This document shows, one piece after another, positions 1-9,076 of a stretch of 64,000 bases of DNA (position 1 is the first letter of the stretch; each line of letters opens with the position of its first letter). The stretch spans positions 806,001-870,000 of the forward strand of contig CAVXGZ010000008.1 in NCBI GenBank assembly GCA_963761325.1, read 5' to 3'. A program made the translations under genes and the position numbers. A model generated the notes under the pieces. The model ran no database searches. It saw only the letters and a program-made list of their open reading frames with translations, and had not been told where the DNA came from. Origin of the DNA: Streptantibioticus_C sp963761325 (GTDB lineage: Bacteria > Actinomycetota > Actinomycetes > Streptomycetales > Streptomycetaceae).

Positions 1-1
1 G

Positions 2-886
2 CAGCGGGACGTCGCCATGGTCTTCCAGGACTACGCGCTCTTCCCGCACATGACCGTCACCGAGAACATCGCCTACCCGCTGCGGCTGCGCAAGGTCGGC
101 AAGGAGCAGCGCGCGGCCAAGGCGCAGGAGACCGCGAAGGCGCTGGGCCTGGCCGGCCTCGGCGAACGCCGGCCCGGCCAGCTGTCCGGCGGGCAGCAGC
201 AGCGGGTGGCGCTCGCCCGGGCGATGGCCTACCAGCCGCAGGCGTTCCTGTTCGACGAGCCGTTGTCCAACCTGGACGCCCGGATGCGCATCGAGGCGCG
301 CACCTTCCTGAAGAAGCTCCAGCGCGAACTGGGCATCACCACGGTGTTCGTCACCCACGACCAGGCCGAGGCGCTGGCGATGGCGGACCGGATCGCGGTG
401 ATGGAGAACGGCCGCATCCAGCAGATCGGCACGCCCACCGACGTCTACCGACGGCCGGTCAACACCTTCGTCGCCTCCTTCATCGGCTCCACCGCCATGA
501 ACCTGCTGCCGGTGTCCGTCGAGGCGGGAGCCGCCGTCTTCGGCGACGCCCGGCTCCCGCTGCCCGCCGGCCTCGACGGGCGGGTCGCCGACGGCGACAG
601 CGCGGAGTACGGCATCCGGCCGGAGTACTTCACCTGCTCCGACACGCCGCTGGAGGACGCCGTGAGCGGGGAGATCACCGTCGTCGAGAGCCTGGGCAGC
701 GCCCAGTTGGTCACCCTGGAGACCGGCGGCGCCGAGGTGCAGGCCATCGTGCCGGAGGACCACGAGGCGGTGCCTGGCGCCCGGCTGTGGGCCGCGCCCC
801 GCCGGGACCGGGTGCTGGTCTACCGCGACGGCGACCTCGTGCAGCCGGACGACGCGCCGGAGCGGTCGGCGCGGGTCCCGGCGTGA
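2..886 (+). CDS. Sugar ABC transporter ATP-binding protein (5' end outside window)
   Basis: Energises import of a sugar or sugar phosphate at the inner face of the membrane. The reading frame is open from base 2, so the N-terminus with the Walker A loop lies outside the window. Visible in order: Q-loop VFQDYALFPH, signature LSGGQQQRVALARA, Walker B FLFDEPLSNLDA, and H-loop VTHDQAEA. A C-terminal regulatory TOBE/OB region (about the last 130 residues, with YGIRPEYF) follows, as in the MalK/UgpC/MsiK class. The stop overlaps the start of the PHP gene (GTGA), so the two are translationally coupled, and an alpha-mannosidase follows. This suggests a mannoside or related import operon, with binding protein and permeases probably upstream. 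The substrate cannot be read from this fragment. Confidence 0.93.
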   Translation, partial: QRDVAMVFQDYALFPHMTVTENIAYPLRLRKVGKEQRAAKAQETAKALGLAGLGERRPGQLSGGQQQRVALARAMAYQPQAFLFDEPLSNLDARMRIEARTFLKKLQRELGITTVFVTHDQAEALAMADRIAVMENGRIQQIGTPTDVYRRPVNTFVASFIGSTAMNLLPVSVEAGAAVFGDARLPLPAGLDGRVADGDSAEYGIRPEYFTCSDTPLEDAVSGEITVVESLGSAQLVTLETGGAEVQAIVPEDHEAVPGARLWAAPRRDRVLVYRDGDLVQPDDAPERSARVPA

Positions 887-2118
887 GCGCGGCGGCGGCC
901 CGGGAGTCCGTGCACCGCGGCCGGTGGACGCTGGAGGACCGGGCCGAATCCGTCCTGCGCGCCGTGGAGTTCGAGGTGCCGGCGGGGGCGGCGTACCTGA
1001 CCGCGCGGCTGGCCCACGACCGGCGCGCGGGCGTGCTGGACCTCGGACTGCTGGGCCCGGACGGGGAGTTCCGCGGCTGGTCCGGCGGCGCCCGGGACAC
1101 CTTCACGGTGACCGAGCGGTGGGCCACGCCCGGATACCTGCCCGGCGAGCCGGCCGCCGGCACCTGGCGGGTGCTGCTGCGGCTGCACCGCGTCCCCGCC
1201 GACGGACTCGCCTACGAGGTGACCACCTCGACCGGCGGGACGGCGCCCGAACCCCCTGCCGAGGACCCGTGGCCGGCCCGTCCGGAGCGTCCGCCGCGCA
1301 GGGAGCTGCCCGGGGTGGACGGCATGCGCTGGCTCGCCGGGGACCTGCACGCGCACACCCTGCACAGCGACGGCTCGCTGACCATCGCCGAACTCGCCGC
1401 GCTGGCCGCCGCCGAGGGCCTGGACTACCTCGCCGTCACCGACCACAACACCGTCAGCCACCACCCGCACCTGCCGGAGGCGGGCCGCCGGCTGGGCATC
1501 ACCCTGCTGCCGGGGCAGGAGGTCACCACCGACACCGGGCACGCCAACGTCTTCGGCGACACCGGCTGGATCGACTTCCGGCTGCCCGCCGACCGCTGGG
1601 CAGCGGCGGCCGAGGCGGCCGGCGGGGTGATGTCGGTCAACCACCCGGTCGCCGGGGACTGCTCCTGGCGGCAGCCGCTGACCACCCGCCCCCGGCTGGC
1701 CGAACTGTGGCACCACTCCTGGACGGACCGCCGGGACGGCGCCGCACTGGCCTGGGCCGAGGCGTGGTCCAGGGGCCCGGCCGACGGCGGGCGGATCACC
1801 CCCATCGGCGGCAGCGACTTCCACACCCCCCAGCAGGGCCGGCCGCCGGGCGGGCCGACCACCTGGCTGCTCGCCGAGGGCGACGACGTGCTCGGCGCGC
1901 TCAGGGCCGGCCGCACCGCGGTCTCGGCCGGCCCGGCGGCGGCGCTGCTGCTGCGCTGCGGCGAGCGGTTCCTCGCCCTGGACGCCGACGGCACCGTGCT
2001 GGTGGCCCCGGACGGGCGCGGCACCGTGGTGCGCGGCGACCGGGTGTGGCTGCCCGCCGCCCCGGGCACCCACCGCCTGGAGACACCGGCGAACGCCGTG
2101 GTCGCCATCTGCGCCTGA
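883..2118 (+). CDS. PHP-domain metal-dependent hydrolase, CehA/McbA-like
   Basis: A 411-residue protein with an N-terminal beta-rich domain (about residues 1-145) and a C-terminal PHP phosphoesterase domain. Metal-binding motifs are visible: GDLHAHTLHSDGS near residue 155, VTDHNT, GQEVTTDTGHANVFG, SVNHP and GGSDFH. The GTG start at 883 overlaps the TGA of the transporter ATPase (4 bp), which fixes the start over a longer upstream frame from 787 that would run inside the ATPase gene. The CehA/McbA family hydrolyses phosphoesters or carbamates. In this transporter-mannosidase context a sugar phosphoester or glycerophosphodiester is plausible, but that is inference. No signal peptide is seen, so it is probably cytoplasmic. 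Confidence 0.88.
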   Translation: MSAAAARESVHRGRWTLEDRAESVLRAVEFEVPAGAAYLTARLAHDRRAGVLDLGLLGPDGEFRGWSGGARDTFTVTERWATPGYLPGEPAAGTWRVLLRLHRVPADGLAYEVTTSTGGTAPEPPAEDPWPARPERPPRRELPGVDGMRWLAGDLHAHTLHSDGSLTIAELAALAAAEGLDYLAVTDHNTVSHHPHLPEAGRRLGITLLPGQEVTTDTGHANVFGDTGWIDFRLPADRWAAAAEAAGGVMSVNHPVAGDCSWRQPLTTRPRLAELWHHSWTDRRDGAALAWAEAWSRGPADGGRITPIGGSDFHTPQQGRPPGGPTTWLLAEGDDVLGALRAGRTAVSAGPAAALLLRCGERFLALDADGTVLVAPDGRGTVVRGDRVWLPAAPGTHRLETPANAVVAICA

Positions 2119-2172
2119 CGCCCGCCCACAAGACCCCGTCCGCACCGAGCACGCCGCAAAGGAGAACTCCGC

Positions 2173-4926
2173 ATGACCGACGCCGACGAACTCGTGGTGG
2201 TGCCGCACACCCACTGGGACCGCGAGTGGTACCTGCCGTTCCAGCAGTTCCGGCTGCAGTTGGTCGGACTGCTGGACCAGGTGCTCGGGCGGATGGAGGA
2301 CGATCCGCGCCAGCGCTTCACCCTGGACGGGCAGGCCGTCGCCGTCGAGGACTACCTGGAGGTCCGGCCCGAGCAGCGCGAACGGCTGACCGCGCTGGTC
2401 AAGTCCGGCCGGCTGGCGGTCGGCCCCTGGCAGATCCTGCTGGACGAGTTCCTGTGCTCCGGCGAGAACATCGTGCGCAACCTGCGCCTGGGACTGGCCA
2501 AGGCGGAGGGCATGGGTCCCGCCATGCGGGTCGGCTACCTGCCCGACATGTTCGGCCACTGCGCGCAGATGCCGCAGATCCTGGCCGGCGCCGGCCTCGC
2601 GCACGCCTGCGTGTGGCGCGGCGTGCCGCGGGCGGTCGACTCGCACGCCTTCGCCTGGGTCGCACCGGACGGCACCGCCGTGCGCACCGAGTACCTGGCC
2701 GCGGGCGGGTACGGCAACGCCGCCGGGCTCTTCGACGACCCCGGGCAGGTGGAGGCGCGGGCCGCGGCGGTGGCCGCCAAGCTGCGCCCGTGGCGCCCGG
2801 ACGGGCGGCCGATGCTCGCCATGTACGGCTCCGACCACACCGCGCCGGCCGCCGACCTCGCCGACCTGCTGGAGGCGTTCAACACCCGGGCCGCCCGGAC
2901 CGGCGGCGGGGTGCGGCTGCGCCTGGCCACCATGGCCGAGTACTTCGCCGACCAGCCGACCGACACGGCCGGACTGCGCGCGGTGCGGGGCGAGTTGCGC
3001 TCGCACGCCAACGCCAACATCCTGCCCGGCGTCTTCTCGGTGCGCGCCCACCTCAAGCAGGCGATGAGCCGTGCCGAGCGCTCGGTCGAACGGTACGCGG
3101 AGCCCCTGTCGGCGCTCTGGCACGGCCGCTCCGTGCAGCGGTTCCTGGACATGGCGTGGGACCGGCTGATCGAGGTCAGCTGCCACGACTCGGTGACCGG
3201 CTGCGGCGCGGACGGGACCGCCCAGCAGGTGGCCGCGCGGATGGCGGAGGCCGAGCAACTCGGCCTCGCGGTGCAGGACCTGGTCGGCAAGGACCTCGCG
3301 TCGTCCGTACCGCACGACGGCCACCTGCTGCTCAACCCGACACCCGCCGACCGCCGGACGCTGGTGGAACTGGACGTCGAGGCCGACGGTGAGGTCTCGC
3401 TGGTCTCCGGCAGGGGCCGGGTCTTCCCCGCGCAGACGCTGCGCACCGAGGCGGTCGTGCTGGCCGACGACGTCTTCCCGGCCGGCCGGCTGCCGGTGGT
3501 GCTGGCCCGGGTGCACGGCAGCGAGCTGTACGGCCGGGAGATCACCGGCTGGAGCATCACGCAGGACGCGCCGGACATGCCGGTCCTCGACTTCGAGGTG
3601 GCCCGCCGGGGCGATCCGGGGTTCGACGTCGCCGACGTGAAGGCCGCCCTGGCCGAGGCGGTGCGCCGCCACCCGGGCGACTGGCGGGTGCGGATCACCG
3701 CCCGGCCGCGCCGTACGGTCGCCGCGCTCGTCGACACGCCCGCTCTCGGACACCTCGCGGTGCGCCCGGTGCCCGCCCGGGAGGCCGAGGTGGCGCACCC
3801 GGTCACGGTCGAGGGCCGGGTGCTGGACAACGGCCTGCTGCGGGTCGAGGTGGCCGACGACGGCACGCTGGGCCTGCGCACGGCGGACGTGGCGGTCGCC
3901 GGGCTGGGCCGGATCGTCGACGGCGGCGACCTCGGGGACACCTACAACTACGCGCCGCCCGCCGCCGACCTGCTGGTGGACACGCCCGAGACGGTGGACG
4001 TCCGCACGGTGCGCGGCGGACCGCTGACCGCGGTGGTCGAGGTGGTACGCCGCTACGCGTGGCCGTCCGCCGGGGACTTCGCCGCCGACGCCCGCACCGG
4101 CGACGCGGAGCCGACCACCGTCACCACCCGGGTCGAACTGCGGGCCGGGGAGCGGTTCGCCAGGCTGCGAGTCGCCTTCGACAACCGCAGCGACGACCAC
4201 CGCGTGCGAATGCACCTGCCGCTGCCGGCCCGGGCGGCGTCGTCGTTCGCCGAGGGCCAGTTCGCCGTCGTGGAACGGGGGTTGAGCGCGGAAGCGGGCT
4301 TCGGCGAGGAGCCGCTGCCGACCTTCCCGGCCTCCTCGTTCGTGGCAGCGGGCGGTCTGGCGGTACTGCTGGAGCACGCCACCGAGTACGAACTGCTCGA
4401 CGAGGGCGGCGAGTTGGCCGTCACCCTGCTGCGGTCGACCGGCCGTATCTCGCGCAACCGGCACGCGCACCGCGACGAACCGGCCGGCCCGCAGGTCGCC
4501 ACCCCGCAGGCGCAGTGCCGCGGCCTGCGCACGGTGGAGTTCGGCCTGCTGCCGTACCCGGGACAGTGGCACGAGGGCGGCGTGCTCGAAGCGGCGGAGG
4601 AGTTCCGGCACGAGGCGGTCTCGCTGCCCGGCGCCGCGCCGGCCACCACCACCCTGCCGCTGCCGGCCCGGGGACTGCGGGTGTCCGGAGCGGGCGTGGT
4701 GCTCACCTCGCTGCGCTCCCGGCCGGAGGACGGCCGGCTGGAGGCCCGGGTGGTCGCCGAGCACCCGGACGCCACCGAGGCGGTGCTGCGGCTCGACGGC
4801 CTCCTCGAAGCCCGCCGCGCCGACCTGCTCGGCACCCCCGGCGTCCCGCTCACGGTCGACGGGTACGCCGTCACCCTGCCGCTGCGCGCCTGGGAGATCG
4901 CGACGGTGCAACTGCGGCGCGGCTGA
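2173..4926 (+). CDS. Alpha-mannosidase, glycoside hydrolase family 38
   Basis: A 917-residue cytoplasmic GH38 enzyme that removes alpha-linked mannose. The N-terminal catalytic barrel begins with VVVPHTHWDREW, which supplies zinc ligands (His14 and Asp16 by family comparison). The family nucleophile is in GYLPDMFGHCAQMP (Asp125), and SCHDSVTGCG matches the third active-site segment near residue 340. The C-terminal half is the usual beta-sandwich. Length fits bacterial MngB-like members (about 850-1000 residues). The ATG follows AAAGGAG by a good distance. It lies 54 bases after the PHP gene and ends the operon before a strong hairpin. No signal peptide is present, so it probably acts on mannosides or mannosyl-glycerate-like compounds imported by the transporter. 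Confidence 0.95.
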   Translation: MTDADELVVVPHTHWDREWYLPFQQFRLQLVGLLDQVLGRMEDDPRQRFTLDGQAVAVEDYLEVRPEQRERLTALVKSGRLAVGPWQILLDEFLCSGENIVRNLRLGLAKAEGMGPAMRVGYLPDMFGHCAQMPQILAGAGLAHACVWRGVPRAVDSHAFAWVAPDGTAVRTEYLAAGGYGNAAGLFDDPGQVEARAAAVAAKLRPWRPDGRPMLAMYGSDHTAPAADLADLLEAFNTRAARTGGGVRLRLATMAEYFADQPTDTAGLRAVRGELRSHANANILPGVFSVRAHLKQAMSRAERSVERYAEPLSALWHGRSVQRFLDMAWDRLIEVSCHDSVTGCGADGTAQQVAARMAEAEQLGLAVQDLVGKDLASSVPHDGHLLLNPTPADRRTLVELDVEADGEVSLVSGRGRVFPAQTLRTEAVVLADDVFPAGRLPVVLARVHGSELYGREITGWSITQDAPDMPVLDFEVARRGDPGFDVADVKAALAEAVRRHPGDWRVRITARPRRTVAALVDTPALGHLAVRPVPAREAEVAHPVTVEGRVLDNGLLRVEVADDGTLGLRTADVAVAGLGRIVDGGDLGDTYNYAPPAADLLVDTPETVDVRTVRGGPLTAVVEVVRRYAWPSAGDFAADARTGDAEPTTVTTRVELRAGERFARLRVAFDNRSDDHRVRMHLPLPARAASSFAEGQFAVVERGLSAEAGFGEEPLPTFPASSFVAAGGLAVLLEHATEYELLDEGGELAVTLLRSTGRISRNRHAHRDEPAGPQVATPQAQCRGLRTVEFGLLPYPGQWHEGGVLEAAEEFRHEAVSLPGAAPATTTLPLPARGLRVSGAGVVLTSLRSRPEDGRLEARVVAEHPDATEAVLRLDGLLEARRADLLGTPGVPLTVDGYAVTLPLRAWEIATVQLRRG

Positions 4927-4932
4927 CCGCTC

Positions 4933-4960
4933 GGGGGAGCCGGACGCGCCCGGCTCCCCC
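4933..4960 (+). terminator. Hairpin terminator after the alpha-mannosidase gene
   Basis: A perfect 11-bp inverted repeat (GGGGGAGCCGG at 4933-4943, CCGGCTCCCCC at 4950-4960) with a 6-base loop begins 6 bases after the GH38 stop. It has no U-tract, which is usual in high-GC actinomycetes. Confidence 0.8.
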
Positions 4961-5168
4961 GCCCGCCCCAACACGACCGGCCCGCCCGGACGTTCGGCGC
5001 GCTCCCACGCTCGCGGTGGCCGTCCGGAACGCCGCGGTGCATCCGGGCGGTGCCGGCAAGCGTGCCGCCGGCCGGCCCGGCGTCGCCCGGAGCCGTCCGG
5101 CGGACCGTCAGGGCGCGACCGGATCGCGCGCGTTCCGTGGCGAAGCGCGCGGTGGATATGGTGATCGG

Positions 5169-5795
5169 GTGAATCCACGTCCACCCGGCCGGCCGCGCGT
5201 CCTGTCCCGCGAGCGGATCATCGCCGCAGCCCGGCACATCGCGGACGGCGAGGGCCTGGAAGCGCTGACCGTGCGCCATGTCGCCGAACAACTCGGCACC
5301 GGCCAGGCATCGCTCTACCGGCACATCGCCGACCGCGGCGAACTGCTCATGCTGCTCGCCGACGACGTCGCCGTCAGCCTCCCCGCGCCGCCCGGGGACC
5401 CCGACCCGCGCCGCCAGGTGATCGGCCAGTGGACCGAGGCGTACGACCACCTGTCACGCCACGTCTGGGCGGCCCAGGTCATCGCCGAGGGCGAGTACCC
5501 GGTGGACAGCGCGGTTGCGTTCGCCGACAGCGCGCTGCGGGCGCTCAACGGGCTGACCGACGACCCCGGCCACGCCGCCCGCGCCTACCGCCTGCTGTGG
5601 CACCTGCTCCTCGGCCACCTGCTCGACGCCCACCCCGTCGGCCACGCCCTCCAGCCGGGGGGCGACGGCACCGAAGCGGCGGCCTGCCCCGGGAGCCAGG
5701 ACGACCGGCGGCGGATCGCCCGGTCGCTGCGCGACGACTTCGGCTGGGCGCTGCCCCGCGTCCTGGACGGCGTGTTCGGCCCGGCCGGCGACTGA
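5169..5795 (+). CDS. TetR/AcrR family transcriptional regulator
   Basis: A 208-residue one-domain repressor. The N-terminal helix-turn-helix covers about residues 10-55 (RERIIAAARHIA, then LGTGQASLYRHI), followed by an alpha-helical ligand domain of TetR_C type. The GTG at 5169 is the first usable start after stops in the alternative upstream frames; only a weak ribosome site precedes it. It stands alone downstream of the mannosidase terminator. It is strikingly similar along its length to the TetR gene at 12616-13188 (shared blocks GTGQASLYRHI, LLWxLLLG and VLDGVFGPAG), so the two are recent paralogs. Its target is unknown. Confidence 0.88.
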   Translation: MNPRPPGRPRVLSRERIIAAARHIADGEGLEALTVRHVAEQLGTGQASLYRHIADRGELLMLLADDVAVSLPAPPGDPDPRRQVIGQWTEAYDHLSRHVWAAQVIAEGEYPVDSAVAFADSALRALNGLTDDPGHAARAYRLLWHLLLGHLLDAHPVGHALQPGGDGTEAAACPGSQDDRRRIARSLRDDFGWALPRVLDGVFGPAGD

Positions 5796-6068
5796 CACCG
5801 GGCCCAGGGGGCGCGGTGCGGGCACCCACGACCGCGCTGCGCGCCTACGCCGCCATGGCCACCGGCGCCGACCGCGGCGCGGTCCGGGCGTGCTCCGGTC
5901 AGGGGCGCGGGTGATCGCCCGGGCGTTCACCGTTGGCACGCGCAGGCGAGTCCTGCCGCCGTTCGGGTGAACTCCCGGCCCACCGGCCACCCGTCGTGCT
6001 CCCGGCGCCGAATAGCCGGTACAGCGGCCGAAGCGCCGCGCGCCGTCCGACCCGAAAGGTCCGCACCC

Positions 6069-6308
6069 ATGTCCCGTGCCACCCGCATCACCGCCGTCCT
6101 CGCCCTCTCCGCCTCCACCCTTCTCGGCGGCGCGGCGGCGGCCTTCGCCGACAGCGGCGCCCAGGGCGTGGCCGTCGGCTCCCCCGGCGCTCTGTCCGGC
6201 AACGTGATCCAGACGCCGATCGACGCGCCCGTCAACGTCTGCGGCGACAGCGTCGCCGTCGTCGGCCTGCTGAACCCGGCGTTCGGCACCACCTGCGTCA
6301 ACCGGTAA
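6069..6308 (+). CDS. chp: Short chaplin
   Basis: A 79-residue secreted chaplin, a hydrophobic amyloid-forming coat protein of aerial hyphae and spores. Residues 1-27 form a Sec signal peptide ending near AAAFA-DS. The rest is a single chaplin domain with the hallmark GNVIQTPIDAPVNVCG followed by VVGLLNPAFGTTC. Cys58 and Cys76 are the conserved pair that forms the domain disulfide. There is no LPXTG sorting signal, so it belongs to the short ChpD-H type and not the long cell-wall-anchored type. The ATG is preceded by GAAAGG. It is monocistronic and followed by a strong hairpin. The family assignment is near certain, but which of the short chaplins it matches cannot be told. Confidence 0.95.
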   Translation: MSRATRITAVLALSASTLLGGAAAAFADSGAQGVAVGSPGALSGNVIQTPIDAPVNVCGDSVAVVGLLNPAFGTTCVNR

Positions 6309-6344
6309 GCCGCGCCGGGACACGCCGTCCCGGCCCCGATGACG

Positions 6345-6396
6345 CCGCCTGCGGCCTGCGGCCCTCCTCCCCCACGGGGGCACGGGCCGCAGGCGG
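6345..6396 (+). terminator. Branched hairpin terminator after the chaplin gene
   Basis: A perfect 12-bp stem (CCGCCTGCGGCC at 6345-6356, GGCCGCAGGCGG at 6385-6396) encloses an inner CCCC/GGGG hairpin. It starts 36 bases after the chaplin stop. Confidence 0.75.
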
Positions 6397-6917
6397 TCCG
6401 GTTCCCGGAAGGCGATCGGACCAGGCCGCACGGAATGGCGATCCGGTGGGAAAGGGATCGCTCAGAGTTCTCCCGTGAATTCGACCGCTGCCGTTTCGAA
6501 GCCTCCTGACGATCGGTCTGCCGCGATTACTTCGGAGCCGGCGGCCCGGCGGATTGGTCGCCCCTTGAAAACGGTCGGAAAACTCCCCCGTCCGGCCCCG
6601 GCGCAACCGTTCCGACCTGCGACGACGAACGGCCGCCCCGGAAGCGGGCCCGGCGCGGCGGGCGTCCGCTATTGACTTCGCCGCGGGGCGTGACGAGACT
6701 TCACCCCGAGCAGGCCGCGATTCTTCCCTCTGCCAGAAGTCGCCGCCCGAAACTCCTTCTCACGTTTTGATCTCTCGCGCACCGAACGGGCATCGCCACG
6801 ACCGCGAAGCATTCGCTCGCGCGTCCGCATTCACCGTCCGGTGGAACCGAATGATTCCCGAAGAGTCATTCCGTGCGGGAAGAACCGCACCCCCTTCGAA
6901 TCGTCGCTGGAGTGAAC
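6397..6917. other. Gene-free stretch upstream of the DUF4331 cassette
   Basis: About 520 bases without a credible gene; base composition is lower in GC around 6720-6900 than in flanking coding DNA, as expected for a promoter region. One short inverted repeat, GAATGA (6849-6854) and TCATTC (6866-6871), lies 47 bases before the next start and could be an operator. The small open frames here have no ribosome site and no recognisable sequence. Confidence 0.45.
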
Positions 6918-7235
6918 ATGTCCGTACGAAACCCCGAGCCCGACGCGGTGTCAGAACCCGGAATGGACCGGCGCGGGCTGATGAGGAACGCCGCCGGGAT
7001 GGGGGCCGCCGGGATCGCCGCCGGCGTGCTGCTGACCGCCGGCCCCGCCTCGGCGGCCGAGCCGGCCGCGCCGGCCGCCGGCGCGAAGGCCGGGCAGGCG
7101 CCGGTGTCCCAGGAGCCGCTGGTGGTGCACGTGCGGGACGCGGCGACGGGCGAACTCGACCTGTACCAGGGCGAGCGGCACCGCCGGGTGGTCGACCGGG
7201 ACCTCGCCGCGGCCCTCGCCCGCCACGCCCGATGA
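6918..7235 (+). CDS. Small Tat-signal secreted protein of a DUF4331 cassette
   Basis: A 105-residue protein of unknown function. The N-terminus carries a twin-arginine-type signal: DRRGLMRNAAG followed by a hydrophobic stretch and AGPASAAE as cleavage site, around residue 45. An Ala/Pro-rich spacer follows, then a short C-terminal domain (LVVHVRDAATGELDLYQG). The ATG at 6918 was chosen because GGAG stands 5 bases before it; an upstream start at 6873 has no such site. It lies 64 bases before the DUF4331 gene on the same strand and is probably co-transcribed. The C-terminal part looks like a small exported partner, but the partner is not identified. Confidence 0.75.
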   Translation: MSVRNPEPDAVSEPGMDRRGLMRNAAGMGAAGIAAGVLLTAGPASAAEPAAPAAGAKAGQAPVSQEPLVVHVRDAATGELDLYQGERHRRVVDRDLAAALARHAR

Positions 7236-7299
7236 CCGGTACGCCCGCCGGACCGCACTCCCCCCTTCCGCCCCTTCACCGAACGAGTGAGGCCCGCTG

Positions 7300-8697
7300 A
7301 TGTCCTCCCACCGCGAAGCACCGGAGATCTCCAAGGACCCGGTCGCCGACAGCACGGACGTGTACGCGTTCGTCAGTCCCGACGCCGCTGGCACCGTCAC
7401 GCTGATCGCCAACTACATCCCGCTGCAGAACCCGGCCGGCGGCCCGAACTTCTTCGAGTTCGGCGACGACGTGCTCTACGCGATCCACGTGGACAACGAC
7501 GGGGACGGCCGGGCGGACGTCAGCTACGAGTTCCGCTTCACCACGCGGATGCGCAACCCCGACAGCTTCCTGTACAACACCGGGCCGATCCTCTCGATCG
7601 ACTCGGCCGACTGGAACCGCTACCAGACCTACAGCGTCACCCGGGTCGACGGCTACGGCCGCCGCACCGAGTTGGGAGACCGGCTGGCCAGCCCGCCGTG
7701 CAACGTCGGCCCGCTGTCCACCCCCGACTACGCCGCGCTGGCCGGCCAGGCGGTGCACTCGCTGGGCAGGAACCGCAAGGTCTTCGCCGGACAGCGCGCC
7801 GAGGGCTTCTACGTGGACCTCGGGGCGATCTTCGACCTCGGCGACCTGCGGCCGTTCCAGAACCTGCACAACCAGTTCGGCATGAGCGTGTTCGGCGCGC
7901 CGGCCGACGGGGTCAACACCACCAAGGAACTCAACGTCCACACGCTGGCGCTCCAGGTCCCGATCACCGACCTGACCCGGCACGGCTGGCAGGGCAAGGA
8001 CGTCAACGACCCCCGGGCCACCATCGGCGTGTGGACCACGGCCGCCCGCCGCCAGGCCAAGGTCATCGACGCCGGCCGCGGCGAGGACTCCGAGTACGGG
8101 CCGTACGTACAGGTCTCCCGGCTGGGCAACCCGCTGTTCAACGAGGTCCTGGTGCCGCTCGGCACCAAGGACCGGTGGAACTCGGTGTCGCCGGACCAGG
8201 ACAAGCAGTTCGCGAGCCACGTGGCCCACCCGGAGCTGGCGAACCTGCTGCCGGCGCTGTACCCGGGCGTCTTCCCGAACCTCGACGCCTACAACAAGTC
8301 GGGCAAGTCCCGCGCCGACCTGCTGGCCATCCTGCTCACCGGCATCCCGCAGGGCGTCGTGCCCGGCTTCCAGAACAACACCGGAACCACGCAGGCCGAC
8401 ATGCTCCGGCTCAACACCGCCGTCCCGCCGGCCGCCAAGCCGAACATCCTCGGCCTGATCGGCGGCGACCCGGCCGGATTCCCCAACGGCCGCCGCGTCT
8501 ACGACGACGTGGTCACCGTGGAGCTGCGCGCCGTCGCCGGGGCCACCCTGCCGCTGGTCGACAAGACCTACACCGCCGACGCGGCGGCCGGCGAGATCAC
8601 CGACGGCCTCACGCCCGCCGACGTCACCAACCCCTACCTCGACCACTTCCCGTACCTCGGCGTGCCCTACGACGGCTACCACCACCCGTCCTCCTGA
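7300..8697 (+). CDS. DUF4331 domain protein
   Basis: A 465-residue protein that spans one DUF4331 domain. It begins directly with the family hallmark MSSHREAPEISKDPVADSTD. It holds an EF-hand-like DNDGDGRADV loop near residue 70 that may bind calcium, and ends with PYLGVPYDGYHHP, also typical. No signal peptide is visible, although the preceding gene encodes an exported protein. The biochemical role of the family is not known to me. The gene lies between the small Tat protein and a conserved 103-residue protein, and a strong hairpin follows the stop. Confidence 0.88.
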   Translation: MSSHREAPEISKDPVADSTDVYAFVSPDAAGTVTLIANYIPLQNPAGGPNFFEFGDDVLYAIHVDNDGDGRADVSYEFRFTTRMRNPDSFLYNTGPILSIDSADWNRYQTYSVTRVDGYGRRTELGDRLASPPCNVGPLSTPDYAALAGQAVHSLGRNRKVFAGQRAEGFYVDLGAIFDLGDLRPFQNLHNQFGMSVFGAPADGVNTTKELNVHTLALQVPITDLTRHGWQGKDVNDPRATIGVWTTAARRQAKVIDAGRGEDSEYGPYVQVSRLGNPLFNEVLVPLGTKDRWNSVSPDQDKQFASHVAHPELANLLPALYPGVFPNLDAYNKSGKSRADLLAILLTGIPQGVVPGFQNNTGTTQADMLRLNTAVPPAAKPNILGLIGGDPAGFPNGRRVYDDVVTVELRAVAGATLPLVDKTYTADAAAGEITDGLTPADVTNPYLDHFPYLGVPYDGYHHPSS

Positions 8698-8708
8698 CCG
8701 CTCCGACC

Positions 8709-8742
8709 GCCGGCGGCGCCGCCCTGACACGGCGCCGCCGGC
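8709..8742 (+). terminator. Strong hairpin between DUF4331 and the next gene
   Basis: A perfect 13-bp stem (GCCGGCGGCGCCG at 8709-8721, CGGCGCCGCCGGC at 8730-8742) with an 8-base loop. It sits 22 bases before the next start on the same strand, so it may be a terminator or a processing/attenuation hairpin that lowers expression of the third cassette gene. Confidence 0.65.
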
Positions 8743-8764
8743 ACCCCGCCGAAGGGAATCCGCC

Positions 8765-9076
8765 ATGCACGACCACTCCACCGCCCCCTCGACGGAGGGC
8801 AGCGTCGTCCTCGACATCGGCGAGCACACCGGCGCCGTCATCATCCACACCGGTCCGCGGGACGACGGCAAGGAGATCGAGGTCAGCCCGGTCTCCGACG
8901 CCGGTCGCCGCACCCACGCGGCGGTGCGCCCGCGCCACCTGCCGGACCGCACCATCCACTGCCTGCTCATCGCGCCGCTCGAAGCCGGCGAGTACACGGT
9001 CTGGCGCGACGCCGACACCCCGCACGGCACGGTCACCGTCACCGGCGGCGCGGTCAGCGAATACCACTGGTCCTGA
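8765..9076 (+). CDS. Conserved hypothetical protein of the DUF4331 cassette
   Basis: A 103-residue acidic cytoplasmic protein without signal peptide or membrane segment. It contains GSVVLDIGEHTGAVIIHT near the start and GEYTVWRDADTPHGTVTV near the end, suggesting a small beta-rich fold. AAGGGAA stands 7 bases before the ATG. The position behind DUF4331 suggests a shared role. I do not recognise a function. Confidence 0.75.
   Translation: MHDHSTAPSTEGSVVLDIGEHTGAVIIHTGPRDDGKEIEVSPVSDAGRRTHAAVRPRHLPDRTIHCLLIAPLEAGEYTVWRDADTPHGTVTVTGGAVSEYHWS

Noticed and set aside
820..5184. A 1454-codon open frame on the minus strand opposite the PHP and mannosidase genes
   Set aside because: Shadow of high-GC coding on the plus strand; low-complexity Arg/Gly/His-rich product with no known motif, while the plus-strand frames carry complete enzyme signatures.
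6475..6675. Short plus-strand frame after the chaplin terminator
   Set aside because: No ribosome site, no recognisable sequence, Pro/Arg-rich product expected from random high-GC DNA.
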